From an uncultured Alphaproteobacteria bacterium (GTDB taxonomy: Bacteria; Pseudomonadota; Alphaproteobacteria; HIMB59), in the NCBI GenBank assembly GCA_902515765.1, contig CABXVZ010000001.1, positions 61,870-125,869 on the forward strand: a stretch of 64,000 bases of DNA, in the 5' to 3' direction. A model generated the notes under the pieces. The model ran no database searches, was not told the DNA's origin, and saw only the letters and a list, made by a program, of their open reading frames with translations. Positions 16,913 through 25,974 of this stretch are shown piece by piece. How positions within the stretch are numbered: position 1 is the stretch's first letter; each line of letters starts with the position of its first letter. Made by a program: the position numbers and the translations under genes.

Positions 16913-17794
16913 ATGTTTTCAAATAATAAAAAAGGCTGGTTGCTTCTCTCTCCAACTATTTTCATATTAATAATAGTTGGTTTAGTTCCTTTTTTTTATG
17001 TTCTTTATGTTGGATTTTTTAAATGGAATCCCCTAGCAGTTGATCCTTCAATGCAATTTGAAGGTTTTGGTTTTAATTATAGGAGATTGATTTTTGATGG
17101 TGTTTTTTTAGAATCCATATGGCGTTCTATAAAATTCTCAGTTGTAACTTTAACACTGGAATTAAGTCTTGGCTTTTTATTAGCACTTTCTTTATTAAGT
17201 TCCTTTCCTTTTAAGAAATTTTTTAGAGGGGTTCATACTTTACCTCTTGTTATTGCCCCTATTGTAGTAGGATCAATTTTTAAATTATTTACAGTTCAAG
17301 GTTTAGGACCACTCCCTCATCTTTTAAAAGATTACTTTGGCTATACCCTAAATTATGGGATGAATGCCGACCAAGCTTTTTGGATGATTGTCATAATGGA
17401 TATCTGGCATTGGACGCCCTTTGTAACTTTGACTTTACTAGCGGGCTTAAGCGCATTGCCCCAAGACCCTTATGAATCAGCTAAGATAGATGGTGCTAAT
17501 AATTTTCAAATATTTGTCTATATCACCATACCGATGATGGTGCCTGTTTTAATTGTCGTTATATTCATTAGATTAATGGACTCTCTAAAAATAGTTGATG
17601 AGGTTTGGATGCTCACAGGAGGAGGACCTGGTTACGCAACAAGATTTACTGGCATACACATTTGGAAAGAGGTATTTGAGAAAAGATACTATGGACTAGG
17701 TTCAGCGATGTCGATTTTATATTTATATATTACGATAGTTATTTGCTGGATTTTATACAGTGTTATGGTTTCAAGGGGAAAAAGTGAAGACTAG
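16913..17794 (+). CDS. CUT1 ABC transporter permease (MalF-like)
   Basis: This 293-residue inner-membrane protein has about six helices. The EAA-loop that docks the ATPase is at [20 protein letters not shown] (around residue 190). [11 protein letters not shown], a MalF-type signature, follows. It begins 9 bases after the upstream stem-loop and overlaps the next permease gene by 11 bases. It should pair with the permease at 17784 and the ATPase at 13412. Confidence 0.92.
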   Translation: MFSNNKKGWLLLSPTIFILIIVGLVPFFYVLYVGFFKWNPLAVDPSMQFEGFGFNYRRLIFDGVFLESIWRSIKFSVVTLTLELSLGFLLALSLLSSFPFKKFFRGVHTLPLVIAPIVVGSIFKLFTVQGLGPLPHLLKDYFGYTLNYGMNADQAFWMIVIMDIWHWTPFVTLTLLAGLSALPQDPYESAKIDGANNFQIFVYITIPMMVPVLIVVIFIRLMDSLKIVDEVWMLTGGGPGYATRFTGIHIWKEVFEKRYYGLGSAMSILYLYITIVICWILYSVMVSRGKSED

Positions 17795-18638
17795 AAAATT
17801 ATTTGCTAAATTCGGTACTACGTTTTTATGGAGTATTTTAACTATTATCACTCTTTTTCCTATTTATTGGATGATTTTGGTTTCTACTAGGACACCGGTG
17901 GAATTATTTGGTAAACCAGATTTAAGCCCAACTTTTTTAGAAAAGGTTCATTGGAAAAATTTTACAAAACCTTTCCTCGATGGGGTTTACTCTGATTATC
18001 TTTTTAACTCTATAATAGTTGCTACTTCAAATGCTGCTTTAGTAACAGTTCTTGCTTTAATGGCTACATATGCTCTCTCAAGATTTAAGTTAGCTGGATC
18101 TGAGAGTATATTTTTTTGGACCATGACTAATCGAATGGCCCCTCCTGCTGCTTTTTTATTACCTTTATTTTTACTATTCTCGACTGTCTTTAAATTTGGA
18201 GATTTTACTTTGTTCGATACAAAAATTGGACTGATTTTATTGTACTGTGTTTTTAATTTACCTTTTGCCATATGGCTTTTAAAAGGAATTATTGATGGAA
18301 TACCCAGAGAATTGGATGAGGCGATGGTGGTTGATGGTGCCAATTTATTTACCATATTTAGGAAATTAATTATCCCTCTAGCTGCCCCTGGTATAGCTGT
18401 TACATCTTTGCTGAGTTTTCTATTTGCATGGAATGAGTATTTGCTAGCATCAACTTTAACAAGTGTTTATGCAAGAACAATACCTACTGGATTATCGGAA
18501 TTCGTAACTACCACTGGTACTAACTGGGGAACGATGGCTGCGGTTGCCTTAGTATCCATGATACCTGCCTTGTTATTTTTATTTGCAGTTCAAAAACATA
18601 TTGTGGCAGGTTTAACTTTTGGAGCCGTGAAAGGTTAA
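17784..18638 (+). CDS. CUT1 ABC transporter permease (MalG-like)
   Basis: This is 284 residues from the GTG at 17784, which follows AAGGGGAAAAA and gives a normal MalG N-terminus ([11 protein letters not shown]). The longer frame from 17760 is less likely. There are six predicted helices. The EAA loop reads [19 protein letters not shown], and the C-terminus [14 protein letters not shown] is the standard MalG end. It overlaps the preceding permease gene by 11 bases, implying coupling. Confidence 0.92.
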   Translation: MKTRKLFAKFGTTFLWSILTIITLFPIYWMILVSTRTPVELFGKPDLSPTFLEKVHWKNFTKPFLDGVYSDYLFNSIIVATSNAALVTVLALMATYALSRFKLAGSESIFFWTMTNRMAPPAAFLLPLFLLFSTVFKFGDFTLFDTKIGLILLYCVFNLPFAIWLLKGIIDGIPRELDEAMVVDGANLFTIFRKLIIPLAAPGIAVTSLLSFLFAWNEYLLASTLTSVYARTIPTGLSEFVTTTGTNWGTMAAVALVSMIPALLFLFAVQKHIVAGLTFGAVKG

Positions 18639-18639
18639 T

Positions 18640-18819
18640 ATGAAAAAGAAAGGTTTTATCCCTCTAAATACAAATTGGTTTGATAGATTGTTTATTGGGG
18701 TGATAAGTTACATTGCATTACAGTTATTCTGGATGAGATTTATGGAAAGCTTTATTTCTATAAATTTTGCAATGGGAATAGGTATAGTCTGGATAATTTA
18801 CGTTATTTGGAAAGGTTAA
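18640..18819 (+). CDS. Small membrane protein, short DUF2160-like
   Basis: This 59-residue ORF starts one base after the permease stop. It reads KKKGFIPLNTNWFDRLFIG, then two hydrophobic helices, ending in WKG. This matches, from memory, the C-terminal half of DUF2160, a small inner-membrane protein encoded in glycerol and polyol ABC operons (RRGFLP..TTRGDRLFIG). Full DUF2160 proteins are about 90-100 aa with an extra N-terminal helix, so this one is short. Its role is unknown; a permease accessory is likely given its place between permease and dehydrogenase genes. Confidence 0.7.
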   Translation: MKKKGFIPLNTNWFDRLFIGVISYIALQLFWMRFMESFISINFAMGIGIVWIIYVIWKG

Positions 18820-18840
18820 AAAGGAAAGGATAGAATAATT

Positions 18841-19884
18841 ATGAAGGCACTAGTATTGGAGAAGCAATTAGAATTAAAACTACGCGATATTGATTTACCC
18901 ACAGAAGTAGGTCCAGACGATGTAAAAATTAAAATGCATACAGTTGGTATCTGTGGATCTGATATCCATTATTATGAACATGGGAAGATCGGACAATGGA
19001 ATGTTGATGCGCCTATGGTTTTAGGACATGAGGGATCTGGTACAGTTATTGAAGTTGGTGATAATGAAAAAGTTTTAAAAGTGGGCGATAGGGTATGTAT
19101 TGAGCCACAAGTAGTAAGTAAAAAATCAAAAGAATATAAATTAGGTATGTATAATTATGATCAAAAAGTAAAATTTTGGGCAACTCCTCCCATCCATGGT
19201 TGTCTTGCACCTGAGGTTGTCTTTCCTGGAGATATGGTATTTAAAATACCAGATAGTCTATCTTACGCTGAAGGGGCAATGGTGGAGCCTCTCGCTGTTG
19301 GAATGCAAGGTGTTACAAAAGCAAAAATAAAACCTGGTCAAATTGGTTTGGTAATGGGATGTGGTCCTATTGGTTTAGTAACTGGATTAGCAGCTTTAGC
19401 GGGTGGTTGTTCCAAAGTTTATATAGCTGATGTCCTTGGTGATAAATTAAAGATGTGTGATCATTATCCTGATTTAATACCTGTTAATTTAACCCAAGAA
19501 AATTTATCAGAAAAAATTATGGATGAAACTGGTGGTTGGGGAGTTGATCGTTTCTTTGAATGTAGTGGAGCAGTAAAAGCTTATGAGTCTATCTTTACTT
19601 GTTGTTCCCCAGGAGCACATGTTGTGCTAATAGGTAATAATGCCGAACCAGTTCCAATGAACTGGGCAATTCTATTTGCTAAAGGTTTAGAATATCAAAC
19701 TGTTCATAGATATTCTCATCAGTATGAGCCTTCAATAAGATTGTTAGGTAGTGGTAAAATTGATGTCAAGCCTATGATCACTCATACATTTAAATTTGAA
19801 GAGAGTGTTGAGGCGTTTGAAAGAGCTGCAGAACATAGACCAACTGATGTAAAACTTCAAATTAAAATTGATGAAGAAAATTAA
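18841..19884 (+). CDS. Zinc-dependent polyol dehydrogenase (sorbitol/xylitol dehydrogenase-like, copy 1)
   Basis: This 347-residue medium-chain dehydrogenase has the catalytic-zinc ligands Cys38 (GICGSD) and His63-Glu64 (LGHEGSG). The NAD-binding motif is [11 protein letters not shown]. The lobe that normally carries four structural-zinc cysteines reads QVVSKKSKEYKLGMYNYD, with none, as in mammalian sorbitol dehydrogenase. It would oxidise a polyol to a ketose. It follows the importer operon and is paralogous to the gene at 24943. The exact substrate is not determinable. Confidence 0.9.
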   Translation: MKALVLEKQLELKLRDIDLPTEVGPDDVKIKMHTVGICGSDIHYYEHGKIGQWNVDAPMVLGHEGSGTVIEVGDNEKVLKVGDRVCIEPQVVSKKSKEYKLGMYNYDQKVKFWATPPIHGCLAPEVVFPGDMVFKIPDSLSYAEGAMVEPLAVGMQGVTKAKIKPGQIGLVMGCGPIGLVTGLAALAGGCSKVYIADVLGDKLKMCDHYPDLIPVNLTQENLSEKIMDETGGWGVDRFFECSGAVKAYESIFTCCSPGAHVVLIGNNAEPVPMNWAILFAKGLEYQTVHRYSHQYEPSIRLLGSGKIDVKPMITHTFKFEESVEAFERAAEHRPTDVKLQIKIDEEN

Positions 19885-19924
19885 TATAATAATTAAATAA
19901 ACTTAAAAGAGTATTTTTAAAAAT

Positions 19925-20689
19925 CTATCTTGTAGTGTAGCCGCCATCAACTACTAAGACTTCCCCGGTGACATAACTGGATGCAGGACTACATAAGAAG
20001 AGTGCGGCTGAGGCTATCTCATGAGGCTCTGCCATCCTATTCATTGGCGTTTGCTTATGCCATATTGGATACCAGTGCTCATATTTTGTTGGAAGATTTG
20101 TAATATCCGTTTTGACATAGCCGGGAGCAATTGCATTTACTCGAATATTTTGATTAGCGTAATCACTAGCAAGACTTTTTGTCATCATATGCACAGCGGC
20201 CTTTGAGGCATTATAAGCCACTTGGGGTTGAGGTATGTTAGAAGCCAATCCAGACATAGATCCAATATTTAGAATAACACCCTCACCTTGTTTCTTCATC
20301 GGGGGGATAGCAGAGCGACACATGCGAAAAACTGTATCGACATTAATATCCATAATTTTATCTAACATGCTGTCATCAAACTCATGTGTGTCACCGTGCT
20401 GAGCCACACCGGCATTATTTACAAGAATATCAACTCGGCCATGTTTTTCTAAAGTTTGATCAATGATTTTTTGTGGTGCTGATCGATCAAGCAAGTCTAC
20501 TTCAAAGAAAGTAACATCGTAATTGGCATTTTTTAACTCTTCCACTCCACCATTTTTGTCTTCCCTGTCTGCTAAAACTAACTTAGCCCCAGCTTCTCCA
20601 AGCGCATGAGCTATAGACAGGCCTATTCCCTTTGCGCCTCCTGTAATAAGAGTAATTTTACCGTCTAATTTGAATTTATCTAAAAACAT
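19925..20689 (-). CDS. Short-chain dehydrogenase/reductase, probable polyol or sugar dehydrogenase (copy 2)
   Basis: This 254-residue SDR is nearly the same length as, and very similar to, copy 1. It has TGGAKGIG, NNAGVAQHG, LNIGSMSG, YNASKAA and the VTGEVLVVDGGY end. It differs most in the region after the first strand (ADREDKNGGVEELKN). It converges on the zinc dehydrogenase and lies just downstream of the SorC gene on the same strand. The upstream ribosome-binding site is AGAGG. An origin by duplication within this region is clear; whether substrates differ is not. Confidence 0.88.
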   Translation of the reverse strand: MFLDKFKLDGKITLITGGAKGIGLSIAHALGEAGAKLVLADREDKNGGVEELKNANYDVTFFEVDLLDRSAPQKIIDQTLEKHGRVDILVNNAGVAQHGDTHEFDDSMLDKIMDINVDTVFRMCRSAIPPMKKQGEGVILNIGSMSGLASNIPQPQVAYNASKAAVHMMTKSLASDYANQNIRVNAIAPGYVKTDITNLPTKYEHWYPIWHKQTPMNRMAEPHEIASAALFLCSPASSYVTGEVLVVDGGYTTR

Positions 20690-20736
20690 TTAAACCTCTA
20701 AATTTAAAAAATAATAAGTTCATTAAGTTGGTTTTG

Positions 20737-21714
20737 CTAGTCATTTAAAATATGTTTCGCAGCTTCTTCATCAGTTATAAGACCATAAAGACATCCATTC
20801 AATAAAATAGCTTTTATAGCTGAGGCTTTATGAATACCTCCGGCTATAGCTATAGTTTTCTTTTTTTTAATAAGTTTAAAATCTTTACTCACAATTTCAT
20901 CATAGACTGAATGTTTTCCTTTTATATCAAAAAAATTACCACTGGACTCTGCTATAGCTCCATCTTTTTTTATTTTATTAAAGATTTCTTTATCAACTAA
21001 ATAAGAATGATTTTTAACTCTATTATATAAACTGGTACCACCTTTCATCGATCCTATGCCTAGTAAGATATAGTCACATTCCTCTTCTTTTTTGAGAATA
21101 TCTTTTACAAATTGCAAATTAAAAAATTTATTCTTTTCTTTTAAAGATGGGAAAAAATAAGGAGCCCCCAAGTGATAACATTTTCCTTTAGTTTTTCTTG
21201 AGAGCGTATTCAAACCCAGGAGTGGATTGAAAGATAAATCACTTCTTAAAGACCCAGTAGTATCAACAAAACTTACGGTTTCTCTGATTTCAGGTAATAT
21301 ATGTGCTATCCTTGCATTTGTAGATCCAGTAGACCAACCAAAATTCCTACATTTTTCTGAATTTATTTTATTAAGAAGAGTATTTGCCCCAGCGTAAGCA
21401 ATAGACAATGGATCAGGATCTAGAGTATCAGCGGTAGTTTCTTTTTTTACTGTACTTTCAGTTGGAACAACTTCGATATGTTTAAGATTGTATTTCTTTT
21501 GAAGAGACTCTTCGTATTGTCTACAGATATCGAAGGAACCCTCTACAAAAACTTTTACCGAACCTCTTTTTTCAGCATCGTTAAGAATACGATGAACTTG
21601 AACTGTGTTGATATTAAATTTTTTGGCAATTTCCTTTTGTGAAATTTTTTGTTTCCAATACATCCACGCAATTCTATTTGTATATTGCTTTAAATTTTTA
21701 TCAGATTTATTCAC
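20737..21714 (-). CDS. SorC-family sugar-binding transcriptional regulator
   Basis: This is a 325-residue regulator starting at GTG (21714). A DeoR/SorC-type helix-turn-helix is at about residues 18-50 (KQKISQKEIAKKFNINTVQV, then HRILNDAEKRG). The rest is the sugar-phosphate-binding domain, with FGWSTGSTNARI, GIGSMKGG and the closing IAGGIHKASAIKAIL. Such proteins sense a sugar or sugar phosphate made by the pathway they control. It is directly downstream of the permease gene and probably regulates the polyol operons. The repeats at 24871-24914 are the best candidate operators. Confidence 0.9.
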   Translation of the reverse strand: MNKSDKNLKQYTNRIAWMYWKQKISQKEIAKKFNINTVQVHRILNDAEKRGSVKVFVEGSFDICRQYEESLQKKYNLKHIEVVPTESTVKKETTADTLDPDPLSIAYAGANTLLNKINSEKCRNFGWSTGSTNARIAHILPEIRETVSFVDTTGSLRSDLSFNPLLGLNTLSRKTKGKCYHLGAPYFFPSLKEKNKFFNLQFVKDILKKEEECDYILLGIGSMKGGTSLYNRVKNHSYLVDKEIFNKIKKDGAIAESSGNFFDIKGKHSVYDEIVSKDFKLIKKKKTIAIAGGIHKASAIKAILLNGCLYGLITDEEAAKHILND

Positions 21715-22536
21715 TTAATTTTTTACAGCACCCAGCGTAAGTCCAGAGACTATATTTTTCTGCAAAAATATTGTCAATAATATAGGGGGTATGCTTTGAA
21801 TGACCGTTGCAGCAGCAACGTTACCCCAAATTATTTGTGCTTGGCTAACTTGTGCAGAAATGAAAATTGGGAATGTCCTAGACTCTGATACTGTAAAAAA
21901 TAATGCAATCAGCAATTCATTCCAACTAAATATGAAAACAAATATTGCTACAGTTGCTATGCCACCTTTTGATAGGGGAATGGCAATTTTTAAAAATATA
22001 TGAAACCAAGAAGCTCCTTCAATTCTAGATGCCTCAATTAAATCAATGGGAATTTTTTTAAAAAATGATGCTGAAACCCATACAGCGAATGGAATATTAA
22101 ATGCTGTGTAAACTATTATTAAGGCAAACAAAGAGTCTAATAAATTTAAATATTTAAATAGAATAAATAATGGTACTGCGGCAGCAACTGGGGGTAGCAT
22201 TCTAGTACTTAAAATCCAATCAGCTAAAAAGTATCTACCTTTAAATTTAAAAAAAGTTAGGCCAAATGCAGTGGGTAGAGAGAAAATAAGAGAGACGATT
22301 GTTGAGCATATTGTGACTATAATTGAGTTTATCAGGTACATGTAACTCTCAGATAACATAATCGTAAAATTTTTAATATATGTGAAGTCTGGTATCCATA
22401 CAGGAGGCAAAGCAAACATTGCGTTTTGACTCTTAAAAGATCCAAATAACATCCAAAGATTAGGAGCTAAAAATACAAAAGTAATTAAAGTAGCAAGAAT
22501 AAGTAAAATAAAGTTCTTTCTAACTGAGGCCTTCAT
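21715..22536 (-). CDS. CUT1 ABC transporter permease (MalG-like)
   Basis: This 273-residue permease has six helices. The EAA loop is IEASRIEGASWFHIFLKIAI (about residues 170-190), and the C-terminal QKNIVSGLTLGAVKN is typical of MalG. It overlaps the upstream permease by 17 bases and its stop abuts the SorC start. No ATPase gene accompanies this importer; the MalK-type gene at 13412 is the nearest candidate. Confidence 0.92.
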   Translation of the reverse strand: MKASVRKNFILLILATLITFVFLAPNLWMLFGSFKSQNAMFALPPVWIPDFTYIKNFTIMLSESYMYLINSIIVTICSTIVSLIFSLPTAFGLTFFKFKGRYFLADWILSTRMLPPVAAAVPLFILFKYLNLLDSLFALIIVYTAFNIPFAVWVSASFFKKIPIDLIEASRIEGASWFHIFLKIAIPLSKGGIATVAIFVFIFSWNELLIALFFTVSESRTFPIFISAQVSQAQIIWGNVAAATVIQSIPPILLTIFLQKNIVSGLTLGAVKN

Positions 22537-23413
22537 TTTTTTCTACCCTTCGTAAAAGCGTGACTGCAATTGTTGTCACTATTAAACTAATAATAAGAAT
22601 GATTACTGCTGATGCCGACCCTGAGCCTACTTGAAAGCTTCTAAATTCAGTTCTGTAAGTGAAGAATGCCATCACTTCCGTAGATATTCCCGGTCCACCC
22701 CTTGTTGTTATATAGATAATGTCGAATAGACGAATACACTCGATTAGCCTTAAAACTACTCCTAATAAAACAAAACTTAAAATAGAAGGTATTTCAATTT
22801 TTGTCATTACGTGAAACCAGTTGGCTCCATCTATTTTTGCAGCCTCATATTGTTCATTTGGAACAGTCATTAATCCAGCAAGTAGAAGTATCATCATGAA
22901 AGGCGTCCATTGCCATGAGTTGATAGCTATTACAGAGATCTTAGCCGGCAAAGACTCACCTAAATAAGCAAAAGGTTCAATACCAAAAACAGTGTCCAGA
23001 ATATAACTAAAAATACCAAGTGTTGGATTTAAAATATATAAAAAAACCAATCCAACGCAAAGAGGTGTTAGCATAATAGGCATAATTGTTATTGTTCTTA
23101 AGGTATTAGAAAATTTGAGATGACGTATCTCAAAAAAAATTTTTGCCATAATAAAACCTAAAATGATTTCAATCGTGATGGAGCTAAATGCAATCACAAA
23201 TGTATTTTTAATAGCAGTTGGAAAAACATCATCTTCAAATAAAAGAACATAATAGTTTTCCCATCCAATAAAAAATTTCTTATGCATTTTTGTTAATTTG
23301 GCTTGAAATAAACTAAGGTAGACAGAATATAAAAAAGGAAAAATAGATATTACAAGGAGGAAAAGGCAAGTAGGTAAAATAAATAAAAGTTTTTGAATTT
23401 TTTCACTTATCAT
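22520..23413 (-). CDS. CUT1 ABC transporter permease (MalF-like)
   Basis: This 297-residue inner-membrane permease has six helices. The EAA loop is YEAAKIDGANWFHVMTKIEI. TTRGGPGISTEVMAF is the MalF signature. It is preceded by a stem-loop that separates it from the binding-protein gene. It works with the permease at 21715 and the binding protein at 23484. Confidence 0.92.
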   Translation of the reverse strand: MISEKIQKLLFILPTCLFLLVISIFPFLYSVYLSLFQAKLTKMHKKFFIGWENYYVLLFEDDVFPTAIKNTFVIAFSSITIEIILGFIMAKIFFEIRHLKFSNTLRTITIMPIMLTPLCVGLVFLYILNPTLGIFSYILDTVFGIEPFAYLGESLPAKISVIAINSWQWTPFMMILLLAGLMTVPNEQYEAAKIDGANWFHVMTKIEIPSILSFVLLGVVLRLIECIRLFDIIYITTRGGPGISTEVMAFFTYRTEFRSFQVGSGSASAVIILIISLIVTTIAVTLLRRVEKNEGLS

Positions 23414-23446
23414 TGAAGGGTATTATAGGTACTTTTTTGTTTAAAT

Positions 23447-23472
23447 GCTTGGGCTTTATTAAAAGCCCAAGC
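23447..23472 (-). terminator. Intra-operon stem-loop after the binding-protein gene
   Basis: This is an 11-bp perfect stem (arms GCTTGGGCTTT and AAAGCCCAAGC, with a 4-base ATTA loop on the plus strand). It is located 11 bases after the binding-protein stop and 33 bases before the permease start, reading leftward. The position matches that of the hairpins in the other importer operons of this window. Confidence 0.75.
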
Positions 23473-23483
23473 AAGGGTTGTTA

Positions 23484-24821
23484 TTAATCAATGTATCCTT
23501 CGGATTTAAGGAGTCTATCAATCTTTTTATTAGCAGTATCCATCGCATCTTGAGCTGATGATTCACCTGTAAGAGCCTTATTAACCTCTATTCCTAGAGT
23601 TTCAATTAGCTCAAAAGTTAAAGCATGTCTTGGACGAAGCTCTTGCCACGCTCTTAAGCTTGACTCATATAGAACTGGAGTCCAAGGTTGCTCAGCATTA
23701 ATTTGAGGATCATTCATCGCTGAATGTCTGCTAGGAGGAGCTCCCATCAAAACCCACTCTCTGTGAATTTCAGGGCTTGCAAACCATTTCAGGTAATCCC
23801 AAGCAGCCTCTTGGTTTTTAGAGTGTTTATTTACACAAGCAATCCAACCTCCAACTGGTGGAACTGACTCAGCTCCTTCAGCATGAGGAAATAGCGCTAC
23901 ATCAAATTTTCCCTTTACCTTACTAATTTCAGGATCATTGAAAAGTGGTGTTCTTACAGACCAGTTATTAATCATTGCGACTTTTCCTTGAGTAAATGCT
24001 TTTGCTCTTTCATCCCAAGCATATTGTTCAACTCCTGGAGGCATATAATTTACCATTTCTTGCATCCATTCAATAAATGCTACTGACTCTGGAGAATTAT
24101 ATAATCCTCTTTGATCAGCATATGCATCTGGTGAACCAGGATAATTACTTTCCCATGGTTGAGCACCAGCAGAATAAATCCACTCATAGTATTGTTGTCC
24201 AGCAGCACTACCACGAGCCATATTCATAGCATAACCACCCTCTAACTCTGGGTATTTAGGATTATCTTTGAATAATTTTGCAGCAGCCATAACATCATCA
24301 AATGTTTTTGGGGGTTGCAAGCCTTCTGCTTCAAATAAGTCAGTTCTATAGTGAAGCATGTGCCAGTATCCACCAAAAGGTAGACACATTTTTTTGTCAT
24401 CCCAAATTGCTTGTCCAGCAAATGAAGGGATGTAGTCATCCCATGCAATAACAGATTTATCTGTACCTTCTGCGGTCCAAATATCTTCAACTGGTTCGAT
24501 ACAGTCTGCCTCAACAAACTCTCCAATCCAAATCCCGTCAATGAATAAAACATCGTAAGATCCATCATTTTGAGAACAAGCAACTATTTGCTTTTCGTGA
24601 AGCCCATCATATCCAAAACCTTCAACTGTTACTGAAGCACCTGTTGCAGATTCGAATTGTGGCGATATTTCTTTAACGGCATCTATGTAAGGGTCCATAA
24701 TAGACTGAACCTTTAAGTCAACACCACTGTGATCACCAAGTTCTTTTCCCCAATCTACAGCTAATAAGCTATTCATTGGTAGCAGAAATAGTGAAAATGT
24801 AAGTAAGATTTTCCTAAGCAT
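23484..24821 (-). CDS. CUT1 ABC transporter substrate-binding protein (sugar/polyol)
   Basis: This 445-residue exported binding protein has the signal peptide MLRKILLTFSLFLLPMNSLLA. The mature protein shows the family 1 pattern: FESATGASVTVEGFGYDGLH, SYDVLFIDGIWIGEF, CLPFGGYWHMLHYRTDLFEA and VPPVGGWIACVNKHSKNQEA. It captures a sugar or polyol for the permeases at 21715/22520. GGGAGG (24830-24835) is the ribosome-binding site. It is divergent from the zinc dehydrogenase at 24943, across a repeat-rich spacer. Confidence 0.92.
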   Translation of the reverse strand: MLRKILLTFSLFLLPMNSLLAVDWGKELGDHSGVDLKVQSIMDPYIDAVKEISPQFESATGASVTVEGFGYDGLHEKQIVACSQNDGSYDVLFIDGIWIGEFVEADCIEPVEDIWTAEGTDKSVIAWDDYIPSFAGQAIWDDKKMCLPFGGYWHMLHYRTDLFEAEGLQPPKTFDDVMAAAKLFKDNPKYPELEGGYAMNMARGSAAGQQYYEWIYSAGAQPWESNYPGSPDAYADQRGLYNSPESVAFIEWMQEMVNYMPPGVEQYAWDERAKAFTQGKVAMINNWSVRTPLFNDPEISKVKGKFDVALFPHAEGAESVPPVGGWIACVNKHSKNQEAAWDYLKWFASPEIHREWVLMGAPPSRHSAMNDPQINAEQPWTPVLYESSLRAWQELRPRHALTFELIETLGIEVNKALTGESSAQDAMDTANKKIDRLLKSEGYID

Positions 24822-24869
24822 AATTATTACCTCCCTATCGTTACTTATTATGATTTTCTCATAAAAAAA

Positions 24870-24914
24870 AATTGTTTACAATAAATAATTGTAATTAATT
24901 ACATATATTGTAAT
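24870..24914. promoter_or_regulatory. Operator-like repeats in the divergent polyol promoter
   Basis: Three ATTGT-containing elements lie in the 121-base spacer between divergent genes. ATTGTTTACAAT is at 24871-24882 (5-bp arms). The perfect 14-bp palindrome TGTAATTAATTACA is at 24890-24903. ATTGTAAT recurs at 24888 and 24907, 19 bases apart, as part of a longer imperfect direct repeat. Repeated sites near two turns of the helix apart suit an oligomeric SorC regulator. This is seen in sequence; the regulator link is inferred. Confidence 0.5.
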
Positions 24915-24942
24915 TTATTACTATATTAGCTTATTTAACGAT

Positions 24943-25974
24943 ATGAGAGCACTTGTTTTAGAAAAAAAATTGCAATTATCTTTGAGAGATATTGATTTGC
25001 CTAAAGAGGTTCATTCTAATGATGTTAAAATTAAAATGCATACAGTTGGCATTTGTGGAAGTGATGTTCATTATTACACTCACGGAAAAATTGGACCTTT
25101 CATTGTCAATAAGCCTATGGTTTTGGGACATGAAGGATCTGGAACCATAATAGAAGTTGGTGACAACGTATCTAATCTTAAAATTGGAGATAGAGTTTGC
25201 ATTGAGCCCGGTGTTCCAGATGTTAATTCAAAAGAATATATGAAAGGTATATACAATCTTGATCCTAAACTTACTTTTTGGGCAACACCCCCTGATCATG
25301 GATGTTTAACACCAGAAGTGGTTTTTCCATCAAACTTTGTTTTTAAATTGCCTGACAATGTTTCCTATGCGGAGGGAGCTATGATAGAACCACTTGCCGT
25401 TGGACTACAAGCAGCTGAAAAAGCAAAAATTATTCCAGGAGAAACTGCATTAGTTATGGGTTGTGGGCCAATTGGATTAGTTATAGCTTTAACTGCCCTT
25501 GCTGGAGGTTGTTCTAAAGTTTTTATAGCTGATATTGCCAGTGAAAAATTAAGAATGTGTGAAAATTATAGAAATTTAATACCTATAGATCTAAATAAAG
25601 AAAACCCTATAGATGTCATAAAAAAAAATACAAATAATTGGGGAGCTAACATAATATTTGAAGCATCGGGTTCAACTAAAGCATACGATGTAATATTTGA
25701 CTCTATTTGTCCTGCAGGAAGAGTGGTTATTGTAGGAAATCCTATGAATTCAGTACCAATGGATTTTGCCACATTACTTACTAAAGAAATCGAAATAAAA
25801 ACAGTCTTTAGGTATGCTCATCAATATGAAAGAGCAATAAATTTATTATCGAGTAATAAGATTGACGTTAAACCCATGATTACAGATACAGTTGCTTTTG
25901 ATGATAGCATTAAAGCTTTTGAAAGAGCTGCTAAAAACTTACCTGAGGATGTAAAAATACAAATTCAACTATGA
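24943..25974 (+). CDS. Zinc-dependent polyol dehydrogenase (sorbitol/xylitol dehydrogenase-like, copy 2)
   Basis: This 343-residue medium-chain dehydrogenase is paralogous to the gene at 18841. It has the same catalytic ligands (GICGSD; LGHEGSG) and cofactor site ([11 protein letters not shown]). The structural-zinc lobe is again without cysteines ([19 protein letters not shown]). It starts a five-cistron-like catabolic run (dehydrogenase, epimerase, GMC oxidoreductase, mannitol-type dehydrogenase). Its stop overlaps the epimerase start by 4 bases. It would convert an imported polyol to a keto sugar. Confidence 0.9.
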   Translation: MRALVLEKKLQLSLRDIDLPKEVHSNDVKIKMHTVGICGSDVHYYTHGKIGPFIVNKPMVLGHEGSGTIIEVGDNVSNLKIGDRVCIEPGVPDVNSKEYMKGIYNLDPKLTFWATPPDHGCLTPEVVFPSNFVFKLPDNVSYAEGAMIEPLAVGLQAAEKAKIIPGETALVMGCGPIGLVIALTALAGGCSKVFIADIASEKLRMCENYRNLIPIDLNKENPIDVIKKNTNNWGANIIFEASGSTKAYDVIFDSICPAGRVVIVGNPMNSVPMDFATLLTKEIEIKTVFRYAHQYERAINLLSSNKIDVKPMITDTVAFDDSIKAFERAAKNLPEDVKIQIQL

